From JBPYFK01 sp051984675 (lineage in GTDB: Bacteria; Actinomycetota; Actinomycetes; Mycobacteriales; Pseudonocardiaceae), in contig JBPYFK010000163.1 in the NCBI GenBank assembly GCA_051984675.1, positions 23,361 through 87,360 on the forward strand: a stretch of 64,000 nt of DNA, in the 5' to 3' direction. The notes beneath the pieces were generated by a model. The model was not told the DNA's origin and did not search any database. It saw nothing but the letters and a program-made list of their open reading frames with translations. Made by a program: the position numbers and the translations under genes. Positions 1 to 8,416 of this stretch are shown piece by piece. Position 1 is the first letter of the stretch. Every line of letters starts with the position of its first letter.

Positions 1-1
1 C

Positions 2-331
2 GCCAAGTGGCGGCTCGCCGGCGACCTGGGGCGCCGCTACGCGCACGTGTCGGGCGACCACAACCCGATCCACCTGCACCCGATCACGGCGAAGGCGTTC
101 GGATTCCCCCGAACGATCGCGCACGGCATGTGGTCGAAGGCGCGCTGCCTGGCGTCGTTCGACGGCCGGCTGCCCGATGCCTGCGCGGTCGACGTCGAGT
201 TCCGCAAGCCGGTCCTGCTTCCATCCACTGTGGAGTTCACGGAGTGGGCGGCCGGCGCCGGGTTCGACTTCGCGCTGCACGCCGCGAAGTCCGGCAAGTC
301 GCACCTGCTCGGCACGGTCACCGCGCTGTAG
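2..331 (+). CDS. MaoC-type (hot-dog) acyl dehydratase, C-terminal part
   Basis: The open frame runs in from the left edge, so the N-terminus is missing; 109 codons remain. The visible part carries the R-hydratase/MaoC active-site signature Y-A-H-V-S-G-D-H-N-P-I-H, with the catalytic Asp/His pair, followed by the usual HGMW segment. Proteins of this family hydrate trans-2-enoyl-CoA or -ACP in fatty-acid metabolism. A TetR regulator and an SCP2-type protein follow. In mycobacteria a MaoC hydratase (HtdX) sits beside fabG4, fadA2 and a TetR gene, so the cut-off upstream neighbours may be of that kind (inference). A strong hairpin lies just after the stop. Confidence 0.85.
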   Translation, partial: AKWRLAGDLGRRYAHVSGDHNPIHLHPITAKAFGFPRTIAHGMWSKARCLASFDGRLPDACAVDVEFRKPVLLPSTVEFTEWAAGAGFDFALHAAKSGKSHLLGTVTAL

Positions 332-343
332 GGAGGCTGCCGG

Positions 344-373
344 AAGCGGGGATCGAGCTGTCGATCCCCGCTT
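344..373 (+). terminator. Terminator hairpin after the MaoC gene
   Basis: A perfect 13-bp stem (344-356 pairing with 361-373) with a 4-nt GCTG loop, followed by TTTC, starts 13 nt after the MaoC stop codon. Confidence 0.8.
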
Positions 374-442
374 TCGAGCAACCGACGGAACGGCGCTGCT
401 TCCGGGCTGGTTGCCCCACGGCCGGCGAGATGCTCCACATTT

Positions 443-472
443 CCCGACCAGTGGAGTGACTCACTGGTCGGG
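443..472 (-). terminator. Hairpin overlapping the tetR stop codon
   Basis: A perfect 11-bp inverted repeat (443-453 with 462-472) has an 8-nt loop. The TetR stop codon lies at 461-463, so the right arm and part of the loop also encode the last residues of the regulator. With the hairpin at 344-373 it closes the convergent MaoC/TetR pair. Confidence 0.65.
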
Positions 473-1177
473 CTTCCAGTGTCGTCCCTCGACCAGGTCA
501 CCGAAGCCCATCCACACCAGGTTCATCAGCCGCATCGCCAGCTCGTCCGGGGTGTACTCCGGGTGGTCGATCCACCAGTCCAGCAGCGACTCGCCCGCGC
601 CGACCAGCGCCGCCGCGAACGGCATGAACTGCTCGACCGTCGCCGGTTCGCGGTGCGCGGGGGCGGGCGTCGCCCGCGCCAGCAACTCCGCGATGAGCTC
701 GACCGTGCGATTCCGCCATTCGAGCAGCTCGCTGGAGAACGGCTCGCCCTGCTCGCCCGCCTGGCGGTGCAGCACCGTCCAGCTGGCGCGGTTGTCACTG
801 ACGTATTGGAACAGCAGGCGCAGCCCGTGCCAGAGCTGCTCGTCGGGACGCAGGGTCTCGTCCACAGCCTCGCTGAGCGCTTCCACCAGGCGCGCCGCCT
901 CACGCTGGATGCAGGCGACGAACAGCTCGTCCTTGGCCCCGAGGTAGGCGTAGATCATCGGCTTCGAGATGCCCGCGACCTCGGAGATCTCGTCCATCGA
1001 CGCGGCGTGGAAGCCGCGCTCGGCGAAGACGTTCACGGCCGCGTCCAGGATCTGCCGCTCCCGCACCGAGCGGGGCAGCCTCCGGGTCTTGACCTGTCTG
1101 CCGGCGTTGCGGGCCCGTGCGCCGGTCCGTAGATCCCCCTGCTGCATCTCCGCCTGCCGCTCTCGGCTGTTGCTCAT
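461..1177 (-). CDS. TetR/AcrR family transcriptional regulator
   Basis: About 238 aa. An N-terminal TetR helix-turn-helix is clear: I-L-D-A-A-V-N-V-F-A-E-R-G-F followed by the recognition-helix region M-D-E-I-S-E-V-A-G-I-S-K. The C-terminal ligand-binding domain is typical in length and variable in sequence. The start is placed at ATG 1177; an in-frame GTG at 1186 adds three residues, and neither has a clear Shine-Dalgarno. The gene is divergent from the SCP2-type gene and convergent with the MaoC gene. This suggests a lipid-responsive repressor of local fatty-acid genes, but the ligand cannot be read from sequence. Confidence 0.88.
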   Translation of the reverse strand: MSNSRERQAEMQQGDLRTGARARNAGRQVKTRRLPRSVRERQILDAAVNVFAERGFHAASMDEISEVAGISKPMIYAYLGAKDELFVACIQREAARLVEALSEAVDETLRPDEQLWHGLRLLFQYVSDNRASWTVLHRQAGEQGEPFSSELLEWRNRTVELIAELLARATPAPAHREPATVEQFMPFAAALVGAGESLLDWWIDHPEYTPDELAMRLMNLVWMGFGDLVEGRHWKPDQ

Positions 1178-1260
1178 TCGTTGCACTTAACCATGTCAGT
1201 CGACCTTGGCGCGCGTGTGGCCGCGCATGAATCCAGGTTACTGCCAGCTTGCCGGCTTAT

Positions 1261-1274
1261 CTACTCGCCAGTAG
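1261..1274. promoter_or_regulatory. Candidate TetR operator in the divergent promoter region
   Basis: The sequence CTACT-CGCC-AGTAG is an inverted repeat with 5-bp arms, 29 bp before the SCP2-type start and about 84 bp from the tetR start. Its size and position fit a TetR-family operator. No binding evidence exists. Confidence 0.4.
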
Positions 1275-1302
1275 CCTGACGGGAGGCCAAGGAGGTGCGC
1301 GC

Positions 1303-1854
1303 ATGCCCAGCCGTGATCCCGTCGCCGCACTGGGCGAAACCGACCCGAAGCAGGTCAGCGAGGAGGACCTCGTCCGGCTGCTGGAAGCAGCGTCGGAGAG
1401 GGCCCGCACCGGCCAGGGAGGAGACCTCAGCGCGCTCAGCGCGGAGCAGTTCGCTCGGCTGATCTCCCGTGCCTCCAATGCGCAACTGGAGGCCGTCGTC
1501 GCCCGCGAGGAGCTGCGGCGGGCCATCCTGGACGAGGTGTTCCGGCGGATGAGCGAGCACTACAAGGCCGAGACCGCGAAGGCGGTCGAGGCCGTCGTGC
1601 GCTGGCGCATCGGTAGTGCTGACGACGACTACCTCCGCTACGAATGCGTGCTCAGCGGCGGCACGTGCACGCTGCGCGACCCGACGGGGGTCGACGCGCG
1701 GGCCACGATCACGCTCAGGCCGGCGGAGTTCCTGAAACTGGCTTCAGGCAACGCTTCCCCGCCCACGCTGTTCATGAAAGGCAAGCTCAACGTCGCCGGC
1801 GACCTCGCGTTCGCGGCCGGACTGACCAAGCTCTTCCAGATCCCGAGAGCCTGA
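1303..1854 (+). CDS. SCP2 sterol-binding domain-like protein
   Basis: 183 aa. ATG 1303 is preceded by GGAGGT at 1291-1296 with 6-nt spacing, which fixes the start; longer in-frame starts upstream lack a ribosome site. The N-terminal third is charged and helical. The C-terminal ~90 residues resemble the SCP2 lipid-binding fold: a strand pattern around C-V-L-S-G-G-T-C-T-L, then an R-P-A-E-F-L-K-L-A-S-G-N element and the F-M-K-G-K-L-N-V-A-G-D-L closing motif. Such domains bind acyl-CoA or sterols non-catalytically. Divergence from a TetR gene and proximity to a MaoC hydratase support a lipid role. Confidence 0.75.
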   Translation: MPSRDPVAALGETDPKQVSEEDLVRLLEAASERARTGQGGDLSALSAEQFARLISRASNAQLEAVVAREELRRAILDEVFRRMSEHYKAETAKAVEAVVRWRIGSADDDYLRYECVLSGGTCTLRDPTGVDARATITLRPAEFLKLASGNASPPTLFMKGKLNVAGDLAFAAGLTKLFQIPRA

Positions 1855-1863
1855 CGCGCGACC

Positions 1864-2079
1864 TCACCGCCGGAAGTCCAGGATCTCCTGCCCGTTGAAG
1901 TAGCCGCCCTGGCAGAACGCGGCGTCACCGTCATACAGGATCACCGCATTTCCGCCATACGAGACGCAGTCGTTCATCGACACGGAGGCCGCCGCGGCAA
2001 CGGCCGGAACGGCCGCCGCCAACAGCACCCCGAAACCGAACCCAGCGAACACCATGAGCCGCTTCGCTGACTTGCGCAT
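1864..2079 (-). CDS. Small secreted protein
   Basis: 71 aa. The N-terminus M-R-K-S-A-K-R-L followed by a hydrophobic stretch rich in Gly/Ala and an A-V-A-A-A-A cleavage region is a typical signal peptide. The mature part (about 38 aa) contains two cysteines and short Gly/Asn-rich turns, with no recognised domain. AGGAG lies about 10 nt before ATG 2079. The stop is 9 nt from the convergent SCP2-type gene. Function unknown; the two cysteines could form a disulfide outside the cell. Confidence 0.65.
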   Translation of the reverse strand: MRKSAKRLMVFAGFGFGVLLAAAVPAVAAAASVSMNDCVSYGGNAVILYDGDAAFCQGGYFNGQEILDFRR

Positions 2080-2550
2080 AGCACTTTCTCTCCTGTCCCG
2101 AGGTCCCCTCCCCGCTCAGTACTAAGAATCCGCGGAAATGCCGCAGCACCGCGCGCCGGACCACGCCGGTGAGCGCTCCTCGATCAGGTGGATTTGTTGC
2201 GATATACAACCTTATTGGACGTGACGTACCGCGCGTTGGTAACCCATCGAGTGACTTAATCGCGACGCACTCCTTTCCTCATGGCCACGGGTGTTCGCAA
2301 CCGAAATAGCGAAGAAGTGCTCTTCGCCACGGTCAGGAATTCGTAAACAACGGCGGCCGTTTGCGTTAATGACCCGTTTCGTCGGCTGGCCGACCTCATG
2401 GGTGAAACTAGACGCCGGGTGTGGGCTCCGCGGGGGAGAACCCACACCCGGGGGCGCAGTGGGCAGAGCACGAAAGGCGCCCCAGATGCCGTCCGGTGTC
2501 GCGAGCCACCGGCCGACCACAGCTTCGAGAGTGAACGGGAGGGCGAAGCC
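2080..2550. other. Intergenic region, moderately AT-rich
   Basis: About 470 bp between two divergent small genes. No coding frame with consistent codon bias was found. Short imperfect dyads such as GTTG-N7-CAAC near 2195-2209 could be regulatory. Promoters for the secreted peptide and the acidic protein presumably lie here. Confidence 0.4.
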
Positions 2551-2784
2551 GTGAGTAACGTCAAACAGGACCCCGGCACCCCCATCTACGGCGAGATCGA
2601 GCAGGAGCTCGGGATGCCGGAGATCGAAGTGCACGACTTCGGCATGCACTCCTTCGACCTTTCGGTGGACGGACCACTGGTGAGCGACGATGCCGACGTC
2701 CAGGTAGCCGAGCCTGAGGCCGGTGAGGCGGGAGCCACCGAGACGGGAAGCGGCAAGCGGCGCCGCGGCGACAAGCGCTCCTGA
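2551..2784 (+). CDS. Small acidic conserved-looking protein of unknown function
   Basis: 77 aa from GTG 2551, preceded by GGGAGG at 2537-2542. The first half contains P-I-Y-G-E-I-E-Q-E-L-G and a run of D/E-rich segments. The last nine residues are strongly basic (K-R-R-R-G-D-K-R-S) after a Glu/Ala-rich linker. No signal peptide or membrane segment is present, and I recognise no family. It is followed immediately by a strong hairpin, and codon usage matches its neighbours. The acidic body with a basic tail could suit a small nucleic-acid- or protein-binding factor, but that is speculation. Confidence 0.6.
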   Translation: MSNVKQDPGTPIYGEIEQELGMPEIEVHDFGMHSFDLSVDGPLVSDDADVQVAEPEAGEAGATETGSGKRRRGDKRS

Positions 2785-2790
2785 CAGCGA

Positions 2791-2822
2791 GGTGGTGCCT
2801 GGTCGTTTGACCAGGCACCACC
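2791..2822. terminator. Bidirectional terminator
   Basis: A perfect 14-bp stem (2791-2804 with 2809-2822) with a GTTT loop lies between the convergent acidic-protein gene and bkdC. It starts 7 nt after one stop and ends 12 nt before the other. Confidence 0.85.
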
Positions 2823-2833
2823 TTGTGTCCGAA

Positions 2834-4243
2834 TCAGTACGTGATCGCCATGCTCGGATCACCGAGCAGCGCGCCGACGTCCGCCAGGAATCGGGAGCCC
2901 TGCGCGCCGTCGACAACCCGGTGGTCGAAGCTCAACGCCAGCTGGCAGACCTGACGTGCGACGATCTGGCCGTCCACCACCCACGGCATCTCCCGCACCG
3001 CGCCGAGCGCGAGGATCGCGGACTCGCCCGGGTTCAGGATCGGGGTCCCGGTGTCCACCCCGAACACCCCGACGTTGGTGATGGTGATCGTGCCGTTGAC
3101 CAGGTCACCCGGCGACGTCTTGCCGTCCCGCGCCGTGACTGTGAGCTGCCCGATGGCTTCGGCCAGTTCCCGCAACGACATCGCGTCGGCATCCCGGACC
3201 TTGGGCACGACTAGACCGCGCGGGGTGTCCGCGGCGATCCCGAGGTGCACGTAGTCCTTGTAGACGATCTCGCCAGCTTGCTCGTCCCAGGTTGCGTTGA
3301 CATCCGGGGTGCGGCGCACGGCCAGGCACACCGCCTTCGCGGCGAACGCCAGCGGGGTGACCTTGACGTCCCGGAACTGCGGGTGGCCCTTCAGGCGCTG
3401 GCGCAGTTCCATCATCGGCGTGACGTCGACGGTGAGGAACTCCGTGACGTGGGGCGCGGTGAACGCGCTGCCGGCCACGGCCTCGGCCGTGGCCCGGCGA
3501 ACGCCCCGGATCGGCACCCGGCGTTCCCGCGTCCCGGCCTCCGCCGGCACGACCGAAGGCGCTTCCGGGGCCTCCGCGACTGCCGCTGGCGCGGCAGCGG
3601 CTTCGACGTCCTCCCGCGTGATCACGCCCCCCGCGCCCGATCCAGTGATCGAGCGCAGGTCAACGCCCAGGTCCTTGGCGAGCTTGCGCACCGGCGGTTT
3701 CGTCAGCGGCACGGCGCCGCTGGGCTCCCCGATTTCCGGTGGGCCCATGGGGGGCATCTCCGGGGCGATCCCTGTGGCGACACCGTTGGCCGTCTGCTCC
3801 GGCCGGCTCTGCTGAGGAACCCCGGTCGAAGCAGCCGCCTTGCGCGGCCGGCGCTTGGCCGCCGACGTCCTCGGGCCGTAGCCGACGAGCGTGGCGATCC
3901 GACCGTTGGCGCTCTCCTCGCCGATCTTGCCGCCGGATTCGGCAGCCTCAGCCGGAGCGGCAGCCTCCGGCTTCCCAGCCGCCGCTTCGGCACCGCCGGC
4001 TTCCAGATCGATCGTGATGATCGGCGTGCCGACCTCCACGGTCTGGCCGGGTTCGGCGAGCAGCTCCGTCACCCTGCCGGCGTAGGGGCAGGGCAGTTCC
4101 ACGGACGCCTTCGCCGTTTCGATCTCCACGACCGTCTGGTTCAGCTCGACGGTGTCACCTGGCTGCACGTGCCAGGTGACGATCTCAGCTTCGGTCAGCC
4201 CCTCACCGACATCGGGCAGGGGGAAGTGCTTGAGTTGTGCCAC
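2834..4243 (-). CDS. bkdC: Branched-chain 2-oxoacid dehydrogenase E2 (dihydrolipoyl acyltransferase)
   Basis: 469 aa, usual size for a one-lipoyl-domain E2. Domains in order: a lipoyl domain (about 1-80) with the lipoyl-lysine motif E-T-A-K-A (K45); an Ala/Pro/Glu-rich linker; an E3/E1-binding domain containing V-R-K-L-A-K-D-L-G-V-D-L and G-S-G-A-G-G-V-I; and the C-terminal acyltransferase with S-F-D-H-R-V-V-D-G (catalytic His about 441). It transfers the acyl group to CoA in breakdown of Leu/Ile/Val 2-oxoacids, which also feeds branched fatty-acid primers. It is last in the bkdA-bkdB-bkdC operon, 11 bp after bkdB. No E3 gene is adjacent. Pyruvate-type E2 is the alternative, but E1 is the two-subunit branched-chain form. 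Confidence 0.92.
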   Translation of the reverse strand: MAQLKHFPLPDVGEGLTEAEIVTWHVQPGDTVELNQTVVEIETAKASVELPCPYAGRVTELLAEPGQTVEVGTPIITIDLEAGGAEAAAGKPEAAAPAEAAESGGKIGEESANGRIATLVGYGPRTSAAKRRPRKAAASTGVPQQSRPEQTANGVATGIAPEMPPMGPPEIGEPSGAVPLTKPPVRKLAKDLGVDLRSITGSGAGGVITREDVEAAAAPAAVAEAPEAPSVVPAEAGTRERRVPIRGVRRATAEAVAGSAFTAPHVTEFLTVDVTPMMELRQRLKGHPQFRDVKVTPLAFAAKAVCLAVRRTPDVNATWDEQAGEIVYKDYVHLGIAADTPRGLVVPKVRDADAMSLRELAEAIGQLTVTARDGKTSPGDLVNGTITITNVGVFGVDTGTPILNPGESAILALGAVREMPWVVDGQIVARQVCQLALSFDHRVVDGAQGSRFLADVGALLGDPSMAITY

Positions 4244-4254
4244 CGACTACCCCC

Positions 4255-5271
4255 TCACCAGGCCAACGAACGGTCTACGGCGTCCAGTACCCGGTCCAGA
4301 TCAGGGAGGTAGTCGTCCTCCAACTTGCTCGGCGGGTAAGGGGTGTCGAATCCGGTCACCCGCAGCACCGGAGCCTCCAGCGAGTAGAAGCACTCCTGCT
4401 GCACGCGGGCGACCACCTCGGAGGTGATCGACGACTCCGCCGGTGCCTCGCTCACCACGATCAGCCGGCCGGTCCGGCGTACGGACTCGAACACCGGACC
4501 GAGGTCCAGCGGCGACAGCGTCCGCAGGTCGATGACCTCCAGCGAGTGACCGTCTTCCTCGGCGGCGGTGGCCGCGTCCAGGCAGGTTCGGATCATCGGG
4601 CCATAACCGACCACGGTCGCCGTGGCGCCCGGGCGCAGCACCCGGGAGCGGAACAGCGGCTCGGGCCGCACGGTCGTGTCCAGCTCACCCTTTTCCCAGT
4701 ACCGCCGCTTCGGTTCGAAGAACAGCACCGGGTCGTCACAGGCGATGGCCTGCTGCAGCATCCAGTAGGCGTCCACCGGGTTCGAGCACGACACCACCTT
4801 CAGGCCAGCGACGTGCGCGAACAGTGACTCCGGGGACTCGGAGTGGTGCTCGACGGCACCGATGCCACCGCCGAAGGGCACCCGGATGACCACCGGCATC
4901 TTGACCTTGCCCTGGCTGCGGTAGTGCAGCTTGGACAGCTGGGACACGATCTGGTCGAAGCCGGGGAAGATGAACCCGTCGAACTGGATCTCGCACACCG
5001 GGCGGAAGCCACGCATCGCCAGACCCACGGCGGTGCCGATGATCCCGGATTCGGCCAGCGGGGTATCCAGTACACGCTGTTCACCGAAGTCCTTCTGCAA
5101 CCCGTCGGTGATCCGGAAGACGCCACCGAGCTTGCCCACGTCCTCGCCCATGACCAGGACCTTCGGGTCGCTTTCCAGGGCGGCCCGCAGGGCCATGTTC
5201 AGTCCCTTGGCGATGGTGATCGTCTGGGTGCGGACCTGCGTGTCCGGGCGTTCGATCGTCGGAGCCGCCAT
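4255..5271 (-). CDS. bkdB: Branched-chain 2-oxoacid dehydrogenase E1 beta subunit
   Basis: 338 aa. ATG 5271-5269 shares one base with the bkdA stop (TGATG), so translational coupling is expected; an in-frame GTG at 5274 is less likely. Family landmarks are the M-G-E-D-V-G-K-L-G-G-V-F segment, P-L-A-E-S-G-I-I-G, F-I-F-P-G-F-D-Q-I and the C-terminal transketolase-like domain with V-V-G-Y-G-P-M-I and V-I-D-L-R-T-L. The subunit pairs with E1 alpha to decarboxylate branched-chain 2-oxoacids with thiamine diphosphate and acylate the lipoyl arm of E2. Confidence 0.93.
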   Translation of the reverse strand: MAAPTIERPDTQVRTQTITIAKGLNMALRAALESDPKVLVMGEDVGKLGGVFRITDGLQKDFGEQRVLDTPLAESGIIGTAVGLAMRGFRPVCEIQFDGFIFPGFDQIVSQLSKLHYRSQGKVKMPVVIRVPFGGGIGAVEHHSESPESLFAHVAGLKVVSCSNPVDAYWMLQQAIACDDPVLFFEPKRRYWEKGELDTTVRPEPLFRSRVLRPGATATVVGYGPMIRTCLDAATAAEEDGHSLEVIDLRTLSPLDLGPVFESVRRTGRLIVVSEAPAESSITSEVVARVQQECFYSLEAPVLRVTGFDTPYPPSKLEDDYLPDLDRVLDAVDRSLAW

Positions 5272-6518
5272 CACCGAACACCTCCCACCGCGCTGGCCTG
5301 CTGGTCGGCGAATCCTTCGAGGTAGCGCAGATACTCCTCACGTTGCGCCTCCACCGGCGGACTCGCCTCCGCGTAGCTCTCGGAGAAGATCCGTTCCGGG
5401 GGCGGAGTGGCCATGCTGAAGCAGAACTCGCGGTAGCGGGCCGCCAGCTCGTCGGCCTCGGCGTCGACCGAGTCGAAGAAGTCCTGGTCGGCGACCTTCT
5501 CCCGGACCAGGTGCACGCGCAGCCGCTCGATCGGGTCCTTGAGCTTCCAGGTTTCCAGCTCGTCGGCCAGCCGGTACCGGGTCGGGTCGTCGGACGTGGT
5601 GTGCGCGTCCATCCGGTAGGTGAACGCCTCGATGAGCACCGGACCGTTGCCGTGCCGGCACTCCTCCAACGCCCACTTGGTCACGGCGTAGCTGGCCAGC
5701 ACGTCGTTGCCGTCCACGCGGATGCCGGGGAAGCCGTAGCCGGAAGCGCGCCGGTACAGCGGCACCCGGGTCTGCCGTTCCAGCGGTTCGGAGATCGCCC
5801 ACTGGTTGTTCTGGCAGAAGAACACCACCGGCGCGTCGTAGACCGAGCTCCACACCATGGCTTCGTGCACGTCGCCCTGGCTGGTGGCTCCGTCCCCGAA
5901 GAACGCGATCGTCGCCGCACCGTCGTCGTCACCGACCCGGCCCTCGAACCGCTGGCCCATGGCGTACCCGGTGGCGTTCAGGCACTGGTTGCCGATCACG
6001 ATCGTGTACAGGTTGAATCCGGTGGCCAGCGGGTCCCAGCTGCCGTGGTCGGTGCCCCGGAAGATGCCGAGCAGCTCGGTCGGGTCGATGCCGCGGCACC
6101 AGGCGACGCCGTGCTCGCGGTAGCTGGGGAAGGCCATGTCCTGCGGGCGCAGCGCGCGGCCGGCACCGATCTGCGCGGCCTCCTGGCCGAGCAGCGGAAC
6201 CCAGATACCGAGCTGGCCCTGACGTTGCAGCGCGTTGCCCTCGCGGTCGGCGCGGCGGACCAGGACCATGTCCCGGTACATCCCGCGCAGGTCGTCGGAG
6301 GTGAGGTCGGGGTCGAAATCGGAGCGGGAGACCCGCTCACCTTCGGGGGTCAGGAGCTGAACGAGCTCAGCCCCACCCTCGCTTGTCGCACGCAAACCGG
6401 CGATCACCTGTTCCCTGGTGGGTTTCGCTGCGGTGGCGGCAGGGGAACCGGGGGATGACCCTGAGGCGGGTGCGCCGGGTTCGGGCGGGGTAGGACGCGT
6501 CCAGTGTTCTGCGGACAT
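5271..6518 (-). CDS. bkdA: Branched-chain 2-oxoacid dehydrogenase E1 alpha subunit
   Basis: 415 aa from ATG 6518, chosen because AAGGAG precedes it; an upstream extension to 6719 would run through the promoter. The thiamine-diphosphate motif is intact, from G-D-G (208-210) to N-N (237-238). The Y-R-M-D-A-H-T-T-S-D-D segment matches the active-site loop of branched-chain E1 alpha. The Pro/Ala-rich first ~30 residues are probably disordered. First gene of the bkdABC operon; a dyad lies just upstream of its ribosome site. Confidence 0.93.
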   Translation of the reverse strand: MSAEHWTRPTPPEPGAPASGSSPGSPAATAAKPTREQVIAGLRATSEGGAELVQLLTPEGERVSRSDFDPDLTSDDLRGMYRDMVLVRRADREGNALQRQGQLGIWVPLLGQEAAQIGAGRALRPQDMAFPSYREHGVAWCRGIDPTELLGIFRGTDHGSWDPLATGFNLYTIVIGNQCLNATGYAMGQRFEGRVGDDDGAATIAFFGDGATSQGDVHEAMVWSSVYDAPVVFFCQNNQWAISEPLERQTRVPLYRRASGYGFPGIRVDGNDVLASYAVTKWALEECRHGNGPVLIEAFTYRMDAHTTSDDPTRYRLADELETWKLKDPIERLRVHLVREKVADQDFFDSVDAEADELAARYREFCFSMATPPPERIFSESYAEASPPVEAQREEYLRYLEGFADQQASAVGGVR

Positions 6519-6928
6519 GTGAGATCTCCTTGTGTCACACCGACCGGGTCGCTTGTGACGACCTGGCTGGTTTGCCCCACTCCACCCGTGGCCGTTCGGC
6601 CGGTGAGCCACGACACGAGCGGATGGGGAGATTGGACCGCTACCCGCCATCCTGGCATGAAATCCGCCGATTCCGTGAGACCTGCCACAGTGAGCGATGT
6701 TGGCAAGTTTTCCCTTCACCGATCACCACAAGGCACGTTAATCGGTTCGGATCAACCCCGAAATCGCAGGTCATCAAAGCAATGGACGTCCGACTAACGC
6801 CCCTCGGAAGGTTTCGCGTACCGGGCGGTCGGCGCACGCTGGAAGTACCACCGAGAGGTCATCGCAGCGACACACGGAATCACGTACCGTACACAGCCGA
6901 AATTCATCCGTATGGCCTAATCCGGCCG
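6519..6928. other. Intergenic region between divergent bkdA and M20 peptidase genes
   Basis: About 410 bp without a convincing gene; a possible 133-codon frame here lacks codon bias and a ribosome site. It contains the bkd 5' region with the dyad at 6534-6559 and relatively AT-rich DNA from 6640 to 6780 likely to hold the bkd promoter. Confidence 0.5.
6534..6559. promoter_or_regulatory. Dyad upstream of bkdA
   Basis: GTCACA at 6534-6539 and TGTGAC at 6554-6559 form a perfect inverted repeat with a 14-bp centre, which itself contains CGACC-G-GGTCG. It lies 15 bp upstream of the bkdA ATG, just before its ribosome-binding site. It could be an operator or an mRNA hairpin in the leader. Confidence 0.45.
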
Positions 6929-6958
6929 TGACCGACCGCGTGTGGTGCGGCATACGAT
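6929..6958 (+). promoter_or_regulatory. Predicted leaderless promoter of the M20 peptidase gene
   Basis: TACGAT (6953-6958) fits the actinobacterial -10 form TANNNT. TGACCG (6929-6934) lies 18 bp upstream as a -35. Only 7 nt separate the -10 from the GTG at 6966, so transcription would begin at or next to the start codon. No Shine-Dalgarno is present. Confidence 0.6.
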
Positions 6959-6965
6959 CGCGGCC

Positions 6966-8408
6966 GTGGATCGTGCAGCAGTGCAACAGACCGTTCAGCG
7001 CAAGTGGGACCCGAGGACCAGGAACGACGGCATCATCCCGAGCCTGTCCGAGCTGGTCCGAATACCCGCCGTCTCCCCGTCGTTCGACACCGAGTGGGCC
7101 GCGAACGGCCATCTCGACGCGGTCATCGCACACCTGCACGCCTGGATTTCCGCACGCGGCATCCCCGGCGCGCACCTCGAAGTCGTCCGCCTGCCGGGCC
7201 GGACTCCGCTGCTGCTGGTGGACGTCCCGGCGACCCCAGGAACCCTGGCGAACCGCCCGGACACCGTTCTGCTCTACGGCCACCTGGACAAGCAGCCGCC
7301 GATGGGCGGCTGGTCGGAGGGCCTGGACGCGTGGACACCGGTCCTCCGCGACGACCGCCTCTTCGGGCGTGGCGCGGTCGACGACGGTTACGCCGGCTAT
7401 GCCGCCGTCACCGCGATCGAGGCCGTACGCGCACACGATGGTGAGCACGCACGCTGCGTAGTCCTGCTGGAGACCGGTGAGGAATCCGGCAGCCCTGACC
7501 TACCCGCTTACCTGGAGCACCTGGCTGACCGGCTCGGTGACGTGTCGCTGGTGGTGTGCCTGGACGCCGGCGCCGGCGACTACGAGCGCCTGTGGTTGAC
7601 GTCGTCGCTGCGCGGGGGCGCGCAACTGGAGATCACCGTCAAGGTCCTGGACTCGGGGCTGCACTCGGGTGTCGCCAGCGGCATCGTGCCGAGTTCGTTC
7701 CGCGTGTTGCGCCAGTTGCTGGACCGGGTGGAGGACTCCGCCACCGGGGAGATCCTGCTGCCGGAGCTGAACGTCGAGATCCCGGCGAACCGGGTGACCG
7801 AAACGCGGCAGGCGCTCGATGCGGTACCCGGCCTGGTACGGGACGCGGTGCCCCTGCCGGAGGGCGTCCGTCCGGTCACCAACGACGACGTCGAACTGGC
7901 GCTGAACGGCACGTGGCGACCGACGCTGTCCGTGATCGGCGCCGACGGGCTGCCGAAACCCGGTGAAGCCGGGAACGTGCTGCGCCCGTCCACCACGCTG
8001 GTGCTGAGCTTCCGGCTGCCGCCGACCGCCGACCCGTACAAGGCGCTGGACGCGATCCACGGGGCGCTGTCCACCGACGTCCCCTACGGCGCGGAGATCC
8101 ACTTCGGACGGACAGAGGCCATGCCGGGCTGGAACGCGCCGCAGCTGACACCCTGGCTGCGTTCCGCGCTGGACGCCGCCAGCGAGGAACTCTTCGACGA
8201 GGACTGGCGCACCATGGGTCTCGGCGGCTCGATCCCGTTCATGGGGCTGCTGCACGACGCCTACCCGCGCGCACAGTTCGTCGTGACGGGCGCGCTCGGG
8301 CCGGGCAGCAACGCGCACGTGCCGGACGAGTCGCTGCACCTGCCCTACGCCGCGAAGGTCACGTCGGCCATCGCGTACGTGCTGGACGCACACGCCACCC
8401 GGAACTGA
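6966..8408 (+). CDS. M20 family metallopeptidase/dipeptidase
   Basis: 480 aa from GTG 6966, chosen because a -10 element sits 7 nt upstream and no ribosome site exists for any start. M20 metal-site motifs are in order: L-Y-G-H-L-D-K-Q-P (metal His and catalytic Asp), F-G-R-G-A-V-D-D-G (bridging Asp), L-L-E-T-G-E-E-S-G-S (catalytic Glu pair), C-L-D-A-G, and the late G-S-N-A-H-V-P-D-E His. A lid/dimerisation insertion lies between. Likely a cytoplasmic di-zinc exopeptidase acting on small peptides or acylated amino acids; the substrate cannot be read. Its stop is 9 bp from a convergent gene. Confidence 0.88.
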   Translation: MDRAAVQQTVQRKWDPRTRNDGIIPSLSELVRIPAVSPSFDTEWAANGHLDAVIAHLHAWISARGIPGAHLEVVRLPGRTPLLLVDVPATPGTLANRPDTVLLYGHLDKQPPMGGWSEGLDAWTPVLRDDRLFGRGAVDDGYAGYAAVTAIEAVRAHDGEHARCVVLLETGEESGSPDLPAYLEHLADRLGDVSLVVCLDAGAGDYERLWLTSSLRGGAQLEITVKVLDSGLHSGVASGIVPSSFRVLRQLLDRVEDSATGEILLPELNVEIPANRVTETRQALDAVPGLVRDAVPLPEGVRPVTNDDVELALNGTWRPTLSVIGADGLPKPGEAGNVLRPSTTLVLSFRLPPTADPYKALDAIHGALSTDVPYGAEIHFGRTEAMPGWNAPQLTPWLRSALDAASEELFDEDWRTMGLGGSIPFMGLLHDAYPRAQFVVTGALGPGSNAHVPDESLHLPYAAKVTSAIAYVLDAHATRN

Positions 8409-8416
8409 CGCGCGTT

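Noticed and set aside
2212..2916. Long minus-strand frame over the acidic protein
   Set aside because: No ribosome site, no domain, overlaps a well-supported plus-strand gene and a terminator hairpin.
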